From Asaia sp. W19 (GTDB lineage Bacteria; Pseudomonadota; Alphaproteobacteria; Acetobacterales; Acetobacteraceae), in NCBI RefSeq assembly GCF_003994335.1, contig NZ_PNQZ01000074.1, positions 1 to 34,181 on the forward strand: a DNA stretch of 34,181 nucleotides, read 5' to 3'. Under the pieces are notes generated by a model that was not told the DNA's origin, ran no database searches, and saw only the letters and a program-made list of their open reading frames with translations. Positions within the stretch are counted from its first letter, which is position 1; each line of letters opens with the position of its first letter. Made by a program: the position numbers and the translations under genes. This document shows, piece by piece, positions 1 to 8,369 of this stretch.

Positions 1-269
1 ATGGTTTCTGCACGGTCATTACTGTTGGAATTGTCCTAGGAACTCTCGGCTTATTACTCCAACCGTTTGTCTCTATATCTCTGACAGGCACTACCGCGCT
101 TTTCTCCCCGGCATGCCCGCTTCCGGCTTCCTGGGTTTCATGCTTCAAAACGATAGATCCATGCTGCTTTATGCCCCTAATCGGCAGGAACGCGCCGTGC
201 CATGCAGGAAACGGGGGCGCCGGGACATTCCGGTCCTGACAGGCGCTTCAGTTATCTCGGGAGGCAGTC
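1..269. other. Gene-free leader upstream of the aldo/keto reductase
   Basis: No reading frame here has both a plausible start and family resemblance. The stretch is less GC-rich than the genes and presumably carries the promoter of the downstream reductase. A leftward ATG at 19-17 is open to the window edge but only six codons are visible, so it cannot be judged. Confidence 0.4.
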
Positions 270-1250
270 ATGCAGTATCGCCCTCTAGGCCGAAGCGGCC
301 TGAAAATCAGCCAGATCATCCTGGGTACGATGAATTTCGGGTATCTCACTGACGAAGCAGAATCCTTTTCGATCATGGACCGAGCCCTCGAAGAGGGGAT
401 CACCATGATCGACACCGCCGATGTCTATGGGGGGCCGCAAAAACCCGACATGGAGAAAGGATACGGCCTTTCCGAAGAAATTATCGGCCGATGGCTCGCA
501 CAAGGGGGGCGGCGCGATCAGATCGTGCTTGCGACAAAGCTCTATCAACCCATGGGATATGGCCCCAATGACCGGCATCTGTCCGCCTATCATATCAGGC
601 GGGCCTGCGACGCGAGCCTGAAGCGCCTGAAGACAGACCATATCGACCTGTACCAGATGCATCATATCGACCGGTCGACTCCCTGGGAGGAAATCTGGCA
701 GGCCATGGATGTCCTGATCCAGCAAGGGAAGATCAGCTATGTCGGCAGCAGCAATTTCGCAGGCTGGCATCTCGCAACAGCGCAGGGTTTCGCCGCGCAG
801 GGCCGCAGGCTTGGTCTCGTTTCCGAGCAGAGCCTTTATAATCTCACCAACCGTGCCATCGAGAGCGAGGTCCTGCCTGCTGCCCGTTATCATGGCATAG
901 GGGTCATTCCCTGGAGCCCGCTCGCGGGAGGACTGCTCGGGGGCATCCTGAACCATCCTGCCGGCGGAAGGCGGGCGGCCCTGGTAAACCAGAATGAAGG
1001 CCTCAGATCGCACATCGAGTCCTATGAATCCCTCTGTCACAGCCTGGGCGAAGACCCGGCGGCCATTGCCCTTGCCTGGCTGCTGCACCAGCCCGGTGTC
1101 ACCGCGCCGATCGTCGGTCCGCGCCTGGCGGAGCAGCTCACCCTCCAGCTTCACGCCACGACGATCGCTCTGGATAAAGAAATCCTTGCCCGTCTGGACA
1201 AGATCTGGCCGGGGCCGCGGGGCGAGGCACCCGAAGCCTATGCGTGGTAA
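270..1250 (+). CDS. Aldo/keto reductase
   Basis: A cytoplasmic NAD(P)H-dependent oxidoreductase of the aldo/keto reductase superfamily, 326 residues, the usual length for these TIM-barrel enzymes. The start is set by a GGGAGG ribosome binding site at about 7 bases. The catalytic tetrad is visible: Asp48 and Tyr53 in IDTADVYG, Lys90 in LATKLY and His131 in YQMHHID. The later SSNFAGW and IPWSPLAGGLLGG segments are typical of the AKR11/AKR12-like (YajO/Tas-type) group that reduces aldehydes or ketones. It stands alone on this strand and converges on hemC, so the context gives no substrate. The fold is certain; the physiological substrate is unknown. Confidence 0.9.
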   Translation: MQYRPLGRSGLKISQIILGTMNFGYLTDEAESFSIMDRALEEGITMIDTADVYGGPQKPDMEKGYGLSEEIIGRWLAQGGRRDQIVLATKLYQPMGYGPNDRHLSAYHIRRACDASLKRLKTDHIDLYQMHHIDRSTPWEEIWQAMDVLIQQGKISYVGSSNFAGWHLATAQGFAAQGRRLGLVSEQSLYNLTNRAIESEVLPAARYHGIGVIPWSPLAGGLLGGILNHPAGGRRAALVNQNEGLRSHIESYESLCHSLGEDPAAIALAWLLHQPGVTAPIVGPRLAEQLTLQLHATTIALDKEILARLDKIWPGPRGEAPEAYAW

Positions 1251-1267
1251 GAACCTTTTGGGACGCT

Positions 1268-1309
1268 GAGACGGGTTTCATGCGCACGGCGCATCCCATC
1301 GCCCGTCTC
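1268..1309. terminator. Nested hairpin between convergent aldo/keto reductase and hemC
   Basis: An outer 8-bp stem GAGACGGG / CCCGTCTC (1268-1275 with 1302-1309) encloses an inner 6-bp stem ATGCGC-ACG-GCGCAT (1280-1294). It lies 18 bases after one stop and 86 bases beyond the other, the expected place for a terminator shared by two convergent genes. There is no clear T-run, so factor-independent termination is not assured. Confidence 0.5.
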
Positions 1310-1394
1310 CGTGATGGGAGCGGCCGGCTTCGCAGCGACCAACTTCCGGATACGATCCGAATGGAGGCAGGGCCTGCCTCCTGTCGCGTTGTCC

Positions 1395-2447
1395 CTACCA
1401 GCCGGGCTGCCCGATCAGGCGGTCAAATATCTCCCGGGGAGTATCGCGACGCATGATCGCGGCGAGTTCGGCCCCCATAGCGGAAGCTTCTTCAGGAGAA
1501 GCCGTGAGAGATCGGCGCAGCACAAAACTGCCATCCTCAGAGGCGATCAGGCCATGCAAGGTAAGACGGCCTTCTCCCACCGAGGCATATCCCCCGATCG
1601 GCGTACGGCAAGAGCCATCCAACCCTTCGAGCAAGGCGCGCTCGGCCATGGCGGCGTGACGCGTCATGCGATCCTCGAGCGCAGGCATGAGCGCCAGCAA
1701 CCCGTCATCCTTACGGCGCAGGGTGATACCGATGATTCCTTGGCCACAAGCAGGCAGCATCGCCTCAGGCTCGAATACCACATCCGCCCGATCCCCCAGC
1801 CCGAGGCGGTTGAGGCCTGCCAGAGCGAGAAATGTCGCGTCGCATTCTCCCGCCTCCAGCTTGCGCAGCCGTGTCTGCACATTGCCTCGAATCAGGCGAA
1901 ATCGCAGATCAGGCCGGCGCGCCAGAAGCTGCGCCTGACGTCGTATCGAAGCGCACCCGATGATCGCGCCCTTACGGAGTGCCGAGAGCGGATCGCCCCC
2001 GGGACACAGGCCGTCACGGTCACGCAGGACCAGCGCGTCGCGCGGGTCCTCGCGGCGCAACGTGCAGCCCAATAGGAGATCATCCGGCAGGAAGGTTTCC
2101 AGATCCTTGAGACTGTGCACGGCAAAATCGATCCTACCTGCGCGCAATGCCTCATGAATTTCCTTGGAAAAAAGACCTTTCCCACCAATCTCCGCCAGAC
2201 GACGGCTTTGGTCGCGATCGCCGCGCGTCGAGATTTCCTGCGCCTTGATCGATCCGAAAATTTCGAGAAACGGATAAGCCTGCCCGAGCTGCGCCATGAA
2301 GCTGCGGGTCTGGACCAGCGCCAGTGGCGACCCTCGCGTACCGACACGCAGGTCACGCCCGAAAACCGGATGGGTGAACAGCGCCGAAGGCAAGGTGGCG
2401 GCGACGTGCGGATTGAGCTTCAGGGCGAGTGCAGGCGAGATCGTCAT
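1395..2447 (-). CDS. hemC: Porphobilinogen deaminase (hydroxymethylbilane synthase)
   Basis: Cytoplasmic haem-pathway enzyme that joins four porphobilinogens into hydroxymethylbilane. Family signatures run in order: LRVGTRGSPLALVQT near the N-terminus, AVHSLKDLE with the catalytic Asp, the SIRRQAQLL and RLIRGNVQTRL arginine-rich substrate-binding segments, ACGQGIIGI, and GSCRTPIGGYA with Cys280 that carries the dipyrromethane cofactor. The ATG at 2447 gives 350 residues. A GTG two codons upstream is possible. Either start leaves about 30 residues ahead of the conserved core, so the protein is longer than the roughly 313 residues of E. coli HemC. It is divergent from a Fur-box-controlled receptor, so iron could influence both promoters, though the Fur box sits about 250 bases from this start. 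Confidence 0.95.
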   Translation of the reverse strand: MTISPALALKLNPHVAATLPSALFTHPVFGRDLRVGTRGSPLALVQTRSFMAQLGQAYPFLEIFGSIKAQEISTRGDRDQSRRLAEIGGKGLFSKEIHEALRAGRIDFAVHSLKDLETFLPDDLLLGCTLRREDPRDALVLRDRDGLCPGGDPLSALRKGAIIGCASIRRQAQLLARRPDLRFRLIRGNVQTRLRKLEAGECDATFLALAGLNRLGLGDRADVVFEPEAMLPACGQGIIGITLRRKDDGLLALMPALEDRMTRHAAMAERALLEGLDGSCRTPIGGYASVGEGRLTLHGLIASEDGSFVLRRSLTASPEEASAMGAELAAIMRRDTPREIFDRLIGQPGW

Positions 2448-2698
2448 AGGCACAGGGCATAGCTGCGTCTGGAAAACGGTAATAACTGATTGTTCCGCGA
2501 TCAGTGATCGAGGAAGCCTATCAAAGCGGTATAGCTCTCTCCTTTACTGGGCAAACACACTTCGCGAGCAGGGAGACCTTACGCAAAGGGCGGGTGAAAC
2601 CGCAAAGGTTCTTGCCCCGCTCGCCGCTGTGCCTTCGGCGCAACAAGGAAATACTGGCTCTGTTTGCTGTCTTTCCAGCCATATCATTTCTGTTTAGT

Positions 2699-2717
2699 GA
2701 TAATGAGAATCATTATC
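2699..2717. promoter_or_regulatory. Fur box in front of the first TonB-dependent receptor
   Basis: The 19 bases GATAATGAGAATCATTATC match the classical Fur consensus GATAATGATAATCATTATC at 18 of 19 positions. The site ends 23 bases before the receptor ATG at 2741, where a repressor would block promoter or initiation. This predicts Fur-Fe2+ repression, with the receptor induced under iron starvation. Confidence 0.88.
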
Positions 2718-2740
2718 ATATACTCCTCTGGAAATCTTTG

Positions 2741-4915
2741 ATGACCCTCCCCCTCGAGACGGCCCTGACGCGCCTGCGCCCCCCTTCCCTCACACGCGCC
2801 ATACGCCTCGCCACGGTGGCCGGGGTCTTCGCCATACCGGCCCCGGCACATGCGACGGACGGTATCGTCTTCGGCGCCTCGGACATTCGCACGCGGCCCA
2901 CAGACAAATCCCCTGCACGCACGCCATCCACTACCCGACCTGTCCCCAAGGGAGAGAGACCAACGCCGCGAGAGGCGCAGAGCGCTCATCCGGGCGAGAC
3001 GATCATCGTCGTCGGCGACAAGCTGGACCGGTTGCAGAACACGAATAGCGCAGTGACGATCCTGCGCCATCTGGACGCAAGCGAGTATCGCTCGCTCTAC
3101 GATGTGGTAAACCGTGTGCCGAACATGATCGGCAATGCCGCCGACATCCCGACCATTCGCGGTGTGACCGGATCCGGTGCCGCTGGCGGGATTTTCAGCC
3201 TGATGTCAGGGAGTCGGCCCCGTACGGCCACCATCATCGATGGCTTGCCCGAGACCTATTCGGGGCAACGCTATGTGGATGCTGGCACGTGGGACATGGA
3301 GCAGGTGAGCGTTCTGCGCGGACCGCAGGCCACCACGCAGGGGAGAAACGCGATCGGCGGGGCGATCACCCTCAGCTCCAAGGCGCCGACACAATTCTGG
3401 CAGGCGGCGCTTCGCGGTGGCTATGAGAGCGCCGGCAGCAAAGGCGTATTCGGCGGGATGGTTTCAGGCCCGATCCTGAAGGATGAGCTGGCGTTTCGCC
3501 TGACGACCGACGGGATGAGAGGCAACAGCTATATTCATTATCCGGGCAAGGCCTGGCCCTTCGACCCAAGAGAGGTCAATCAGACATCTGTACGGGGCAA
3601 ACTGCTCTGGACGCCGAAACTCATCCCGGCGCTCAAGGTCACGCTTCAAGGCTGGCATCGCGAGCAGCACGGAGAATATCTCTACATGGCAACGGGGCCT
3701 GACCTCTCCCGCCTGCGCTTCGACAACCCCGACATGAACACCCGTGTGTCCCGCTCCAGCATCGATCAGGCCAGCCTGCGGGCGAGCTATCGCCTCAATG
3801 CTGCGCTGAGCAATGAGCTGACCTATGGCCATGTCTGGTACGATGCGCTTTTCCGCCAGGGCAATGCGCTGGGGAGCATCAACAGCCTCGGCCACCTTGC
3901 CTTGAAAGAACAGAACAATACGGTTGAGGACCGTCTCGTCTTCGCTCCGGCCAGCAACTGGCTGAACGGCGTGGCCGGATTCTACTTCTTCAACCGCGAC
4001 CAGAACATCCGCTCGGATATGGGGGTGAACGGACCGGACGCGGAGACAACCTATGCCGGATATCTGGATGGCACGCTGCACCTGATCGGAGGGCTGAGCC
4101 TGATTGCCGGAGCCCGCGTCGAACACGAGGCACAGACGCGCAATGTAGCCCTGTCATGGGGCAAGGTCGCGCTGAATAGCAATACCACCATGTTTCTGCC
4201 AAAGGGCGGATTGAGCTACCGCTTCACTCCCGTCACAAGTGCGAGCTTCACCGTGCGTCGGGGCTATAACCCCGGCGGTGGCGCGATCGACTGGGATAAC
4301 GGCACCTATTATCAATATGGTCAGGAGACGGTCACCACCTATGAGCTGGGCGGGCATACCGAGCTTCTCGACCGGAAACTGAGCCTCAACACGAATCTCT
4401 TTTACAATGACTTCCACGATTATCAGGACCTGCTGAATTACACCTTCGTGAACATTCCCCACGGCCGCAGTATCGGCCTTGAGCTTGAGGCGATTTATCA
4501 CCTGACACGCTCGCTGCATCTCTCCGGCGGATTGGGGCTGCTGGACACGAAGATCCTTGACGCCCCTGCGGCCTATCGCTCCGTGGTTGGAAAAAAATTC
4601 AGCAATGCGCCCTCAGCCACATTGAATATCGGGGTCGAAAAAACCTTTCATAACGGGCTTTTTCTCGGGGCAAATTATAACCGTGTCGGGAGCTATACGT
4701 CGCAGGTCGAGAGCGGCACGGGTCTCATCGCCGGAAACTACAACGTGCTCAATGCCCATATCGGCTATCGCACCCGTCACTATACCATCCGGTTCTACAC
4801 GAAGAACCTGACGAACGAGACGATCCTGTTCAGCGGGCGTACCAACTGGGCAGGGCTTCAGGCGCAGATGGGGCAGCCTCGTGCGTTCGGCTTTACTGTG
4901 GACGGCAATCTCTGA
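2741..4915 (+). CDS. TonB-dependent outer-membrane receptor, iron-regulated
   Basis: Outer-membrane receptor of 724 residues that should import a ferric chelate using TonB-ExbBD energy. The frame stays open upstream to 2504, but that extension would run through the Fur box, so I place the start at 2741. That gives a signal peptide (about residues 1-38, ending APAHA), a TonB box ETIIVVG at 86-92, a plug with the landmarks PTIRGV and VSVLRGPQATTQGRNAIGGAI, and a beta-barrel to the C-terminus. The last residues, FGFTVDGNL, do not end in the usual Phe or Tyr. Barrel strands are rich in Tyr and Asn, as in siderophore receptors. The ligand is unknown; iron transport is inferred from the Fur box. 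No siderophore genes lie nearby. Confidence 0.92.
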   Translation: MTLPLETALTRLRPPSLTRAIRLATVAGVFAIPAPAHATDGIVFGASDIRTRPTDKSPARTPSTTRPVPKGERPTPREAQSAHPGETIIVVGDKLDRLQNTNSAVTILRHLDASEYRSLYDVVNRVPNMIGNAADIPTIRGVTGSGAAGGIFSLMSGSRPRTATIIDGLPETYSGQRYVDAGTWDMEQVSVLRGPQATTQGRNAIGGAITLSSKAPTQFWQAALRGGYESAGSKGVFGGMVSGPILKDELAFRLTTDGMRGNSYIHYPGKAWPFDPREVNQTSVRGKLLWTPKLIPALKVTLQGWHREQHGEYLYMATGPDLSRLRFDNPDMNTRVSRSSIDQASLRASYRLNAALSNELTYGHVWYDALFRQGNALGSINSLGHLALKEQNNTVEDRLVFAPASNWLNGVAGFYFFNRDQNIRSDMGVNGPDAETTYAGYLDGTLHLIGGLSLIAGARVEHEAQTRNVALSWGKVALNSNTTMFLPKGGLSYRFTPVTSASFTVRRGYNPGGGAIDWDNGTYYQYGQETVTTYELGGHTELLDRKLSLNTNLFYNDFHDYQDLLNYTFVNIPHGRSIGLELEAIYHLTRSLHLSGGLGLLDTKILDAPAAYRSVVGKKFSNAPSATLNIGVEKTFHNGLFLGANYNRVGSYTSQVESGTGLIAGNYNVLNAHIGYRTRHYTIRFYTKNLTNETILFSGRTNWAGLQAQMGQPRAFGFTVDGNL

Positions 4916-4925
4916 AGCTGCACAT

Positions 4926-4992
4926 CGTCCAAGCCCTGAAGGACGCTGGGAGCGCGCGTGATCGCAAACCGGGATTCGTCTCTCAATCCCGG
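4926..4992 (+). terminator. Terminator-like hairpins after the Fur-regulated receptor
   Basis: Two hairpins follow the receptor stop. One is CGTCC / GGACG (4926-4930 with 4941-4945). The stronger is CCGGGATT / AATCCCGG (4969-4976 with 4985-4992) with an 8-base loop. The second overlaps the last codons of the convergent GntR gene, so it may serve both strands. No T-run follows. Confidence 0.5.
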
Positions 4993-5837
4993 GATTCGGC
5001 AAAGGCCTCATGCAAACGGTCGTGCCGGTTACTGCGGGCGCGGTTGCGCAGCGCCTTCTCGAGATGGATCAGATGATCGCGCGTGATCCTCAGAGCCTCG
5101 TCCCGGTCCCCTCTTTCCATGGCCTCGATCAGCGCGGCATGGTCCTGGCAGGAATGCTGAGCATCCTCGTCCGATTGGTAAAGCGCGGCAATCAGAACGG
5201 TCCGAGCCGTCAGATTCTCGAGTATCGTTGCGATAACGGAATTGCCGAGCACATCGGCAATGTGCACATGAAAATGCCCGAGCAGGTAGGAGCGCCGGGC
5301 CAGATCCTGGCCTGCAAGTGCGCTCTCCTGAGCGTGCAAATGGCTGCGCAACCGGGCGATGGCCTCTGCTCCGACAAGACCATGATCCAGGATCAAACCG
5401 GATTCGACGGCACGCCGCGCCTCGATCACCTCGCGTGCTTCCGCCACGCTGGGCTCGATGACGAACCACCCGCGTCTTGGCGTCACATCCACCAGCCCGC
5501 GTGAACTGAGTCGGATCATCGCCTCGCGCACCATGGTGCGCGATACGCCGAAAATCTCGCCCACTTCCTTCTCGCCGAAACGCTCACCGGGAGCGATACG
5601 TCCCGAAAGCACGGCGCGGATGATCTTCTCCTCGATGACGAGCCCGCTGGCGCGCTCGGGCTCGCTCTTGTCGTAGGGCCGGTCTTTGGAGGGCCTGTCG
5701 CTGGACGGCCTGTTTTCGTAGGGCATGCTGAATCTATGCCCGTCTCCTTCTGCTTCGGCAAGCGTCGGGACAAGCGTCGAGCGTGACGAAATACGACCTG
5801 TACCCTGCCGCATTCGGGAATCGGCGGAACCCTTCAT
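4983..5837 (-). CDS. GntR-family transcriptional regulator, FadR/FCD type
   Basis: Probable ligand-responsive repressor. The winged helix-turn-helix starts near ASGLVIEEKIIRAVLSGRI, with FGEKEVGEIFGVSRT as the recognition region and the turn GLVDVTPRRGWFVIEPS. The all-helical FCD effector domain follows, with His residues in HFHVHIAD, DHAALIEAM and DHLIHLEKA where this family binds a metal and a carboxylic acid. The ATG at 5837 gives 284 residues but a long, low-complexity N-terminus. The ATG at 5726 gives 247 residues and a more typical length, but its GGAG lies about 17 bases away, so the start is open. It is divergent from the receptor/symporter/dehydrogenase genes, and a 22-bp palindrome lies between. 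It most likely represses that operon and itself, relieved by the transported acid. Confidence 0.9.
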   Translation of the reverse strand: MKGSADSRMRQGTGRISSRSTLVPTLAEAEGDGHRFSMPYENRPSSDRPSKDRPYDKSEPERASGLVIEEKIIRAVLSGRIAPGERFGEKEVGEIFGVSRTMVREAMIRLSSRGLVDVTPRRGWFVIEPSVAEAREVIEARRAVESGLILDHGLVGAEAIARLRSHLHAQESALAGQDLARRSYLLGHFHVHIADVLGNSVIATILENLTARTVLIAALYQSDEDAQHSCQDHAALIEAMERGDRDEALRITRDHLIHLEKALRNRARSNRHDRLHEAFAESRD

Positions 5838-5859
5838 TCCGATGTTGAATTGATCCGAT

Positions 5860-5881
5860 TTGTATTCTAATTAGTATACAA
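5860..5881. promoter_or_regulatory. Palindromic operator, probable GntR/FCD site
   Basis: A 22-bp palindrome with arms TTGTATTC and GTATACAA around a central TAATTA; 20 of 22 positions are symmetric. The TTGTATAC-type arm is common among FCD-subfamily GntR operators. A weak promoter for the rightward operon (TTGATC at 5850, TAGTAT at 5872, 16-base spacer) would have its -10 inside the palindrome, so binding would block transcription. Confidence 0.72.
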
Positions 5882-5935
5882 GATGATCCCCGGAATGCCG
5901 CGTCGCCCTCGCTCAAAGACGCCACGGAGCCCAGA

Positions 5936-8314
5936 ATGCCTCACCCCCTAACGTCGCGCCTTGCCCGCCCCTTCTCCTGTCGCGCCGCCTTACTGGTCAC
6001 GACAATGGCGGTATGGCCCATTTCAGACGGCGTTTCCGCCCTCGCAGCACCGATGCCGGTCGCCCAGCAGGGCATGTCAGGGAGCGACGCTTCAGGCCAT
6101 AAGGGCATGACACGCACAAAGACGGGCAAGAACGCCTCACGCCATCGCGCCTCATCCCGGGAGGGCAGCAGCGAAACCGTCCATGTTTCGGCACGGCGCG
6201 GGGTAACCAGCGCAGGGCAGCATGACGCCCATTCGGAGACCGTTCTTTCCCGCCAGGAATTGCAGAACCGGAACGTTCGGCAACTGACCGATATCGTGCG
6301 TGTAGCGCCCAACCTGACCATTCAGCCCAGCTTCGGCAGTGCCGCGCTCAATTTTGCGCTGCGCGGTGTCGGGCTGATGGATTTCACCCAGAACAACACG
6401 CCCTCGGTCATGCCTTATGTCGATGGCATCGCCTACCCGGTCAGCATCATGACCACGGGTATCCTGTTCGATATGGATGACGTTTCCGTTGCCCCCGGCG
6501 CTTCGGGCTTCACCCACGGTCAGCCTACAACAGGCGGTGAGATCAATTTCCATACCGGCGACCCGACCCAGCAATTCCATGCCGGGCTGACAGAGGATAT
6601 TGCCAGCTACGGACGTAATCGCGTGGAAGGTTTCGTTTCAGGACCGCTATCAAAGAGCGTGTCGTATCGCATCGCCGGTCAGTCGCTCACAGGCGGCGGG
6701 TTCCAGCACAATGCGCAGGGGAGCGGCTACGGCAACAGCAATATCGGCGCGCTGCGCGGCAAGCTGCGCTGGACGATCGACGAGACCTCACGCCTCGATA
6801 TTGGTGGACACTGGACGACCGACCAGTCGGAGTCATCCTCCGGGCATAATCTCTATAATTCCTACGGCGTCCCCATCACAGGCGACATCTACCAGACGGC
6901 CTGGGGGCTCGACCCGCGCTTTGCAAAGATCATCGGCATTGATCCGAACAATTCAAAGCCACGCGAGGATAATCTCTTCTGGGGCGCCAATGCCCGTTAC
7001 ACCAAGGAATTTACCTGGGCGCGTCTGTGGTCACAAAGCGCCTATGAAATGGTCGACGAGCATGAGCTGACGAACCAGACCAACTCGGTCAAATCCTACG
7101 GCAACATGTTCCGCAACAACCAGACCAATGTGTTCTCGCAGGAAGTAAAGCTGGAATCGCGTGACCCCAAGGCGCGCTTCCACTGGGAAACGGGCCTGTA
7201 TTACAGCCGCGCTCGTATGGCGCAAAGCTTCTGGTACGACAGCTCGGACCGCCCCGGCACGACGCCGCTGAACGAAACGGCCTATCGTCAGAATCAGCAG
7301 AACTTCAATCAATACGTGCAGCTCAGCTATCGTATCCTGCCGAAACTGACCCTGATCGGCGCGATCAATCATGATTCCGACGACCGTCAGATGCTCAATC
7401 TGACGAGCACCAACGTCAATCTGAATACCGGGCTGGCCACCTCACAAACCAATTTCGGCAATGCCGGTGCGCTAACGAACCAGTTCGGCGGTCGAGTGGG
7501 CGCGCAGTATCAGGTCACCCCCAACATCATGGGCTATGCCATTTTTTCCAAGGGGTTCAAGCCCGGCGGCTTTTCGGCCAATATCACCCAGAATGCCAAC
7601 CAGCTGCGCCCGTTCAAGCCTGAATCGGTCCTCACCTATGAGGGTGGTTTCAAATCCATGCTGTTCAACCGCCGCCTGCGTTTCAATGCGGCGGGCTTCT
7701 ATTATGATTATCGCGACCAGCAGATTCTCGGCAGCATTCTGGTGCCGCCCTATGGCGTTTTGGGCGGCTATGTGAACGCCCCACGCTCCTATATCTACGG
7801 TGCCGAATTCGACATGGAGGCGCATCCGTTCCATGGCCTCGTTCTGACGCAGAATTTTGGCTACCAGAATGGCGTCTACACCCAGTTCCAGAGCCTGAAC
7901 CGAGGGGCAACCACGGCACAATTCGCCTCCACCGGCGTCTGGTCGCCCGTCTATACCAATTACAACGGCTATAATATGGGCCTCGCAAACCTCACGCTGT
8001 CGGGTGCAGCGGTCTATAGCTGGAACGTGTTTGCCGATTATCGCATGAGCTTCGACGTCGACTACAATTACCGTGGTGCCCAGACGCAGCCTCAGCATAT
8101 CGGCGATGGCGGCATCTATCGTGCACCTGCCTATTTCCTGCTCAACTCCTTCCTGACCTTCGCCGCGCCCAGGCAGCACTGGTCGCTCACCGTCTACGGG
8201 CAGAATCTGGCCGATCGCCGCTACTGGCTCTCGGGCGGCACGCAGGCCACGTTCTATGGCGTCATACCGGGCCTGCCCCGTTTCGTTGGCGCGAAGATCA
8301 ACGTAACCTACTGA
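5936..8314 (+). CDS. TonB-dependent outer-membrane receptor of the GntR-controlled module
   Basis: Outer-membrane receptor of 792 residues. The start has a CGGAG ribosome binding site about 7 bases upstream. It shows a signal peptide ending near residue 37 (VSALA), a basic Lys/Arg/His-rich linker (55-77), a TonB box ETVHVSA at 80-86, a plug (RQLTDIVRVAPNL, FALRGVG, DVSVAPGASGF) and a barrel ending GAKINVTY with the terminal aromatic that outer-membrane assembly recognises. Barrel strands such as ARYTKEFTWARLWSQSAYE and GYAIFSKGFKPGGFS resemble the large receptor family of sphingomonads and acetic acid bacteria that takes up non-iron nutrients. No Fur box precedes it. Its place upstream of a carboxylate symporter and a hydroxyacid dehydrogenase suggests an organic acid or a conjugate of one as ligand. 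This is inference. Confidence 0.92.
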   Translation: MPHPLTSRLARPFSCRAALLVTTMAVWPISDGVSALAAPMPVAQQGMSGSDASGHKGMTRTKTGKNASRHRASSREGSSETVHVSARRGVTSAGQHDAHSETVLSRQELQNRNVRQLTDIVRVAPNLTIQPSFGSAALNFALRGVGLMDFTQNNTPSVMPYVDGIAYPVSIMTTGILFDMDDVSVAPGASGFTHGQPTTGGEINFHTGDPTQQFHAGLTEDIASYGRNRVEGFVSGPLSKSVSYRIAGQSLTGGGFQHNAQGSGYGNSNIGALRGKLRWTIDETSRLDIGGHWTTDQSESSSGHNLYNSYGVPITGDIYQTAWGLDPRFAKIIGIDPNNSKPREDNLFWGANARYTKEFTWARLWSQSAYEMVDEHELTNQTNSVKSYGNMFRNNQTNVFSQEVKLESRDPKARFHWETGLYYSRARMAQSFWYDSSDRPGTTPLNETAYRQNQQNFNQYVQLSYRILPKLTLIGAINHDSDDRQMLNLTSTNVNLNTGLATSQTNFGNAGALTNQFGGRVGAQYQVTPNIMGYAIFSKGFKPGGFSANITQNANQLRPFKPESVLTYEGGFKSMLFNRRLRFNAAGFYYDYRDQQILGSILVPPYGVLGGYVNAPRSYIYGAEFDMEAHPFHGLVLTQNFGYQNGVYTQFQSLNRGATTAQFASTGVWSPVYTNYNGYNMGLANLTLSGAAVYSWNVFADYRMSFDVDYNYRGAQTQPQHIGDGGIYRAPAYFLLNSFLTFAAPRQHWSLTVYGQNLADRRYWLSGGTQATFYGVIPGLPRFVGAKINVTY

Positions 8315-8319
8315 TCCCC

Positions 8320-8340
8320 CGCCCCGGCCACACCGGGGCG
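8320..8340 (+). terminator. Strong GC hairpin between receptor and symporter
   Basis: A perfect 8-bp stem CGCCCCGG / CCGGGGCG with loop CCACA begins 6 bases after the receptor stop, followed by only TT. It could be a partial terminator that lowers symporter expression, a 3'-end stabiliser, or a full terminator. Confidence 0.55.
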
Positions 8341-8369
8341 TTCATCTGTCGAGCTGATGGAGAGCGCGT

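Noticed and set aside
1..19. Possible leftward gene starting at 19 and leaving the window
   Set aside because: Only six codons visible and the nearest AGGA is about 14 bases away; cannot be judged.
285..1154. 289-codon leftward open frame
   Set aside because: Antisense to the aldo/keto reductase, with no family resemblance; long shadow frames are common at this GC content.
2454..2698. Possible riboswitch or small RNA between hemC and the receptor
   Set aside because: Some GC-rich complementarity (for example around 2595-2645) but no match I could make to cobalamin, TPP, SAM or other known riboswitch cores.
2504..2740. 79-codon N-terminal extension of the Fur-regulated receptor
   Set aside because: It would translate the Fur box and put the signal peptide far inside the protein; the ATG at 2741 gives a normal signal peptide.
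3464..4519. Leftward frames within the first receptor
   Set aside because: Shadows of the receptor; no ribosome binding sites or motifs.
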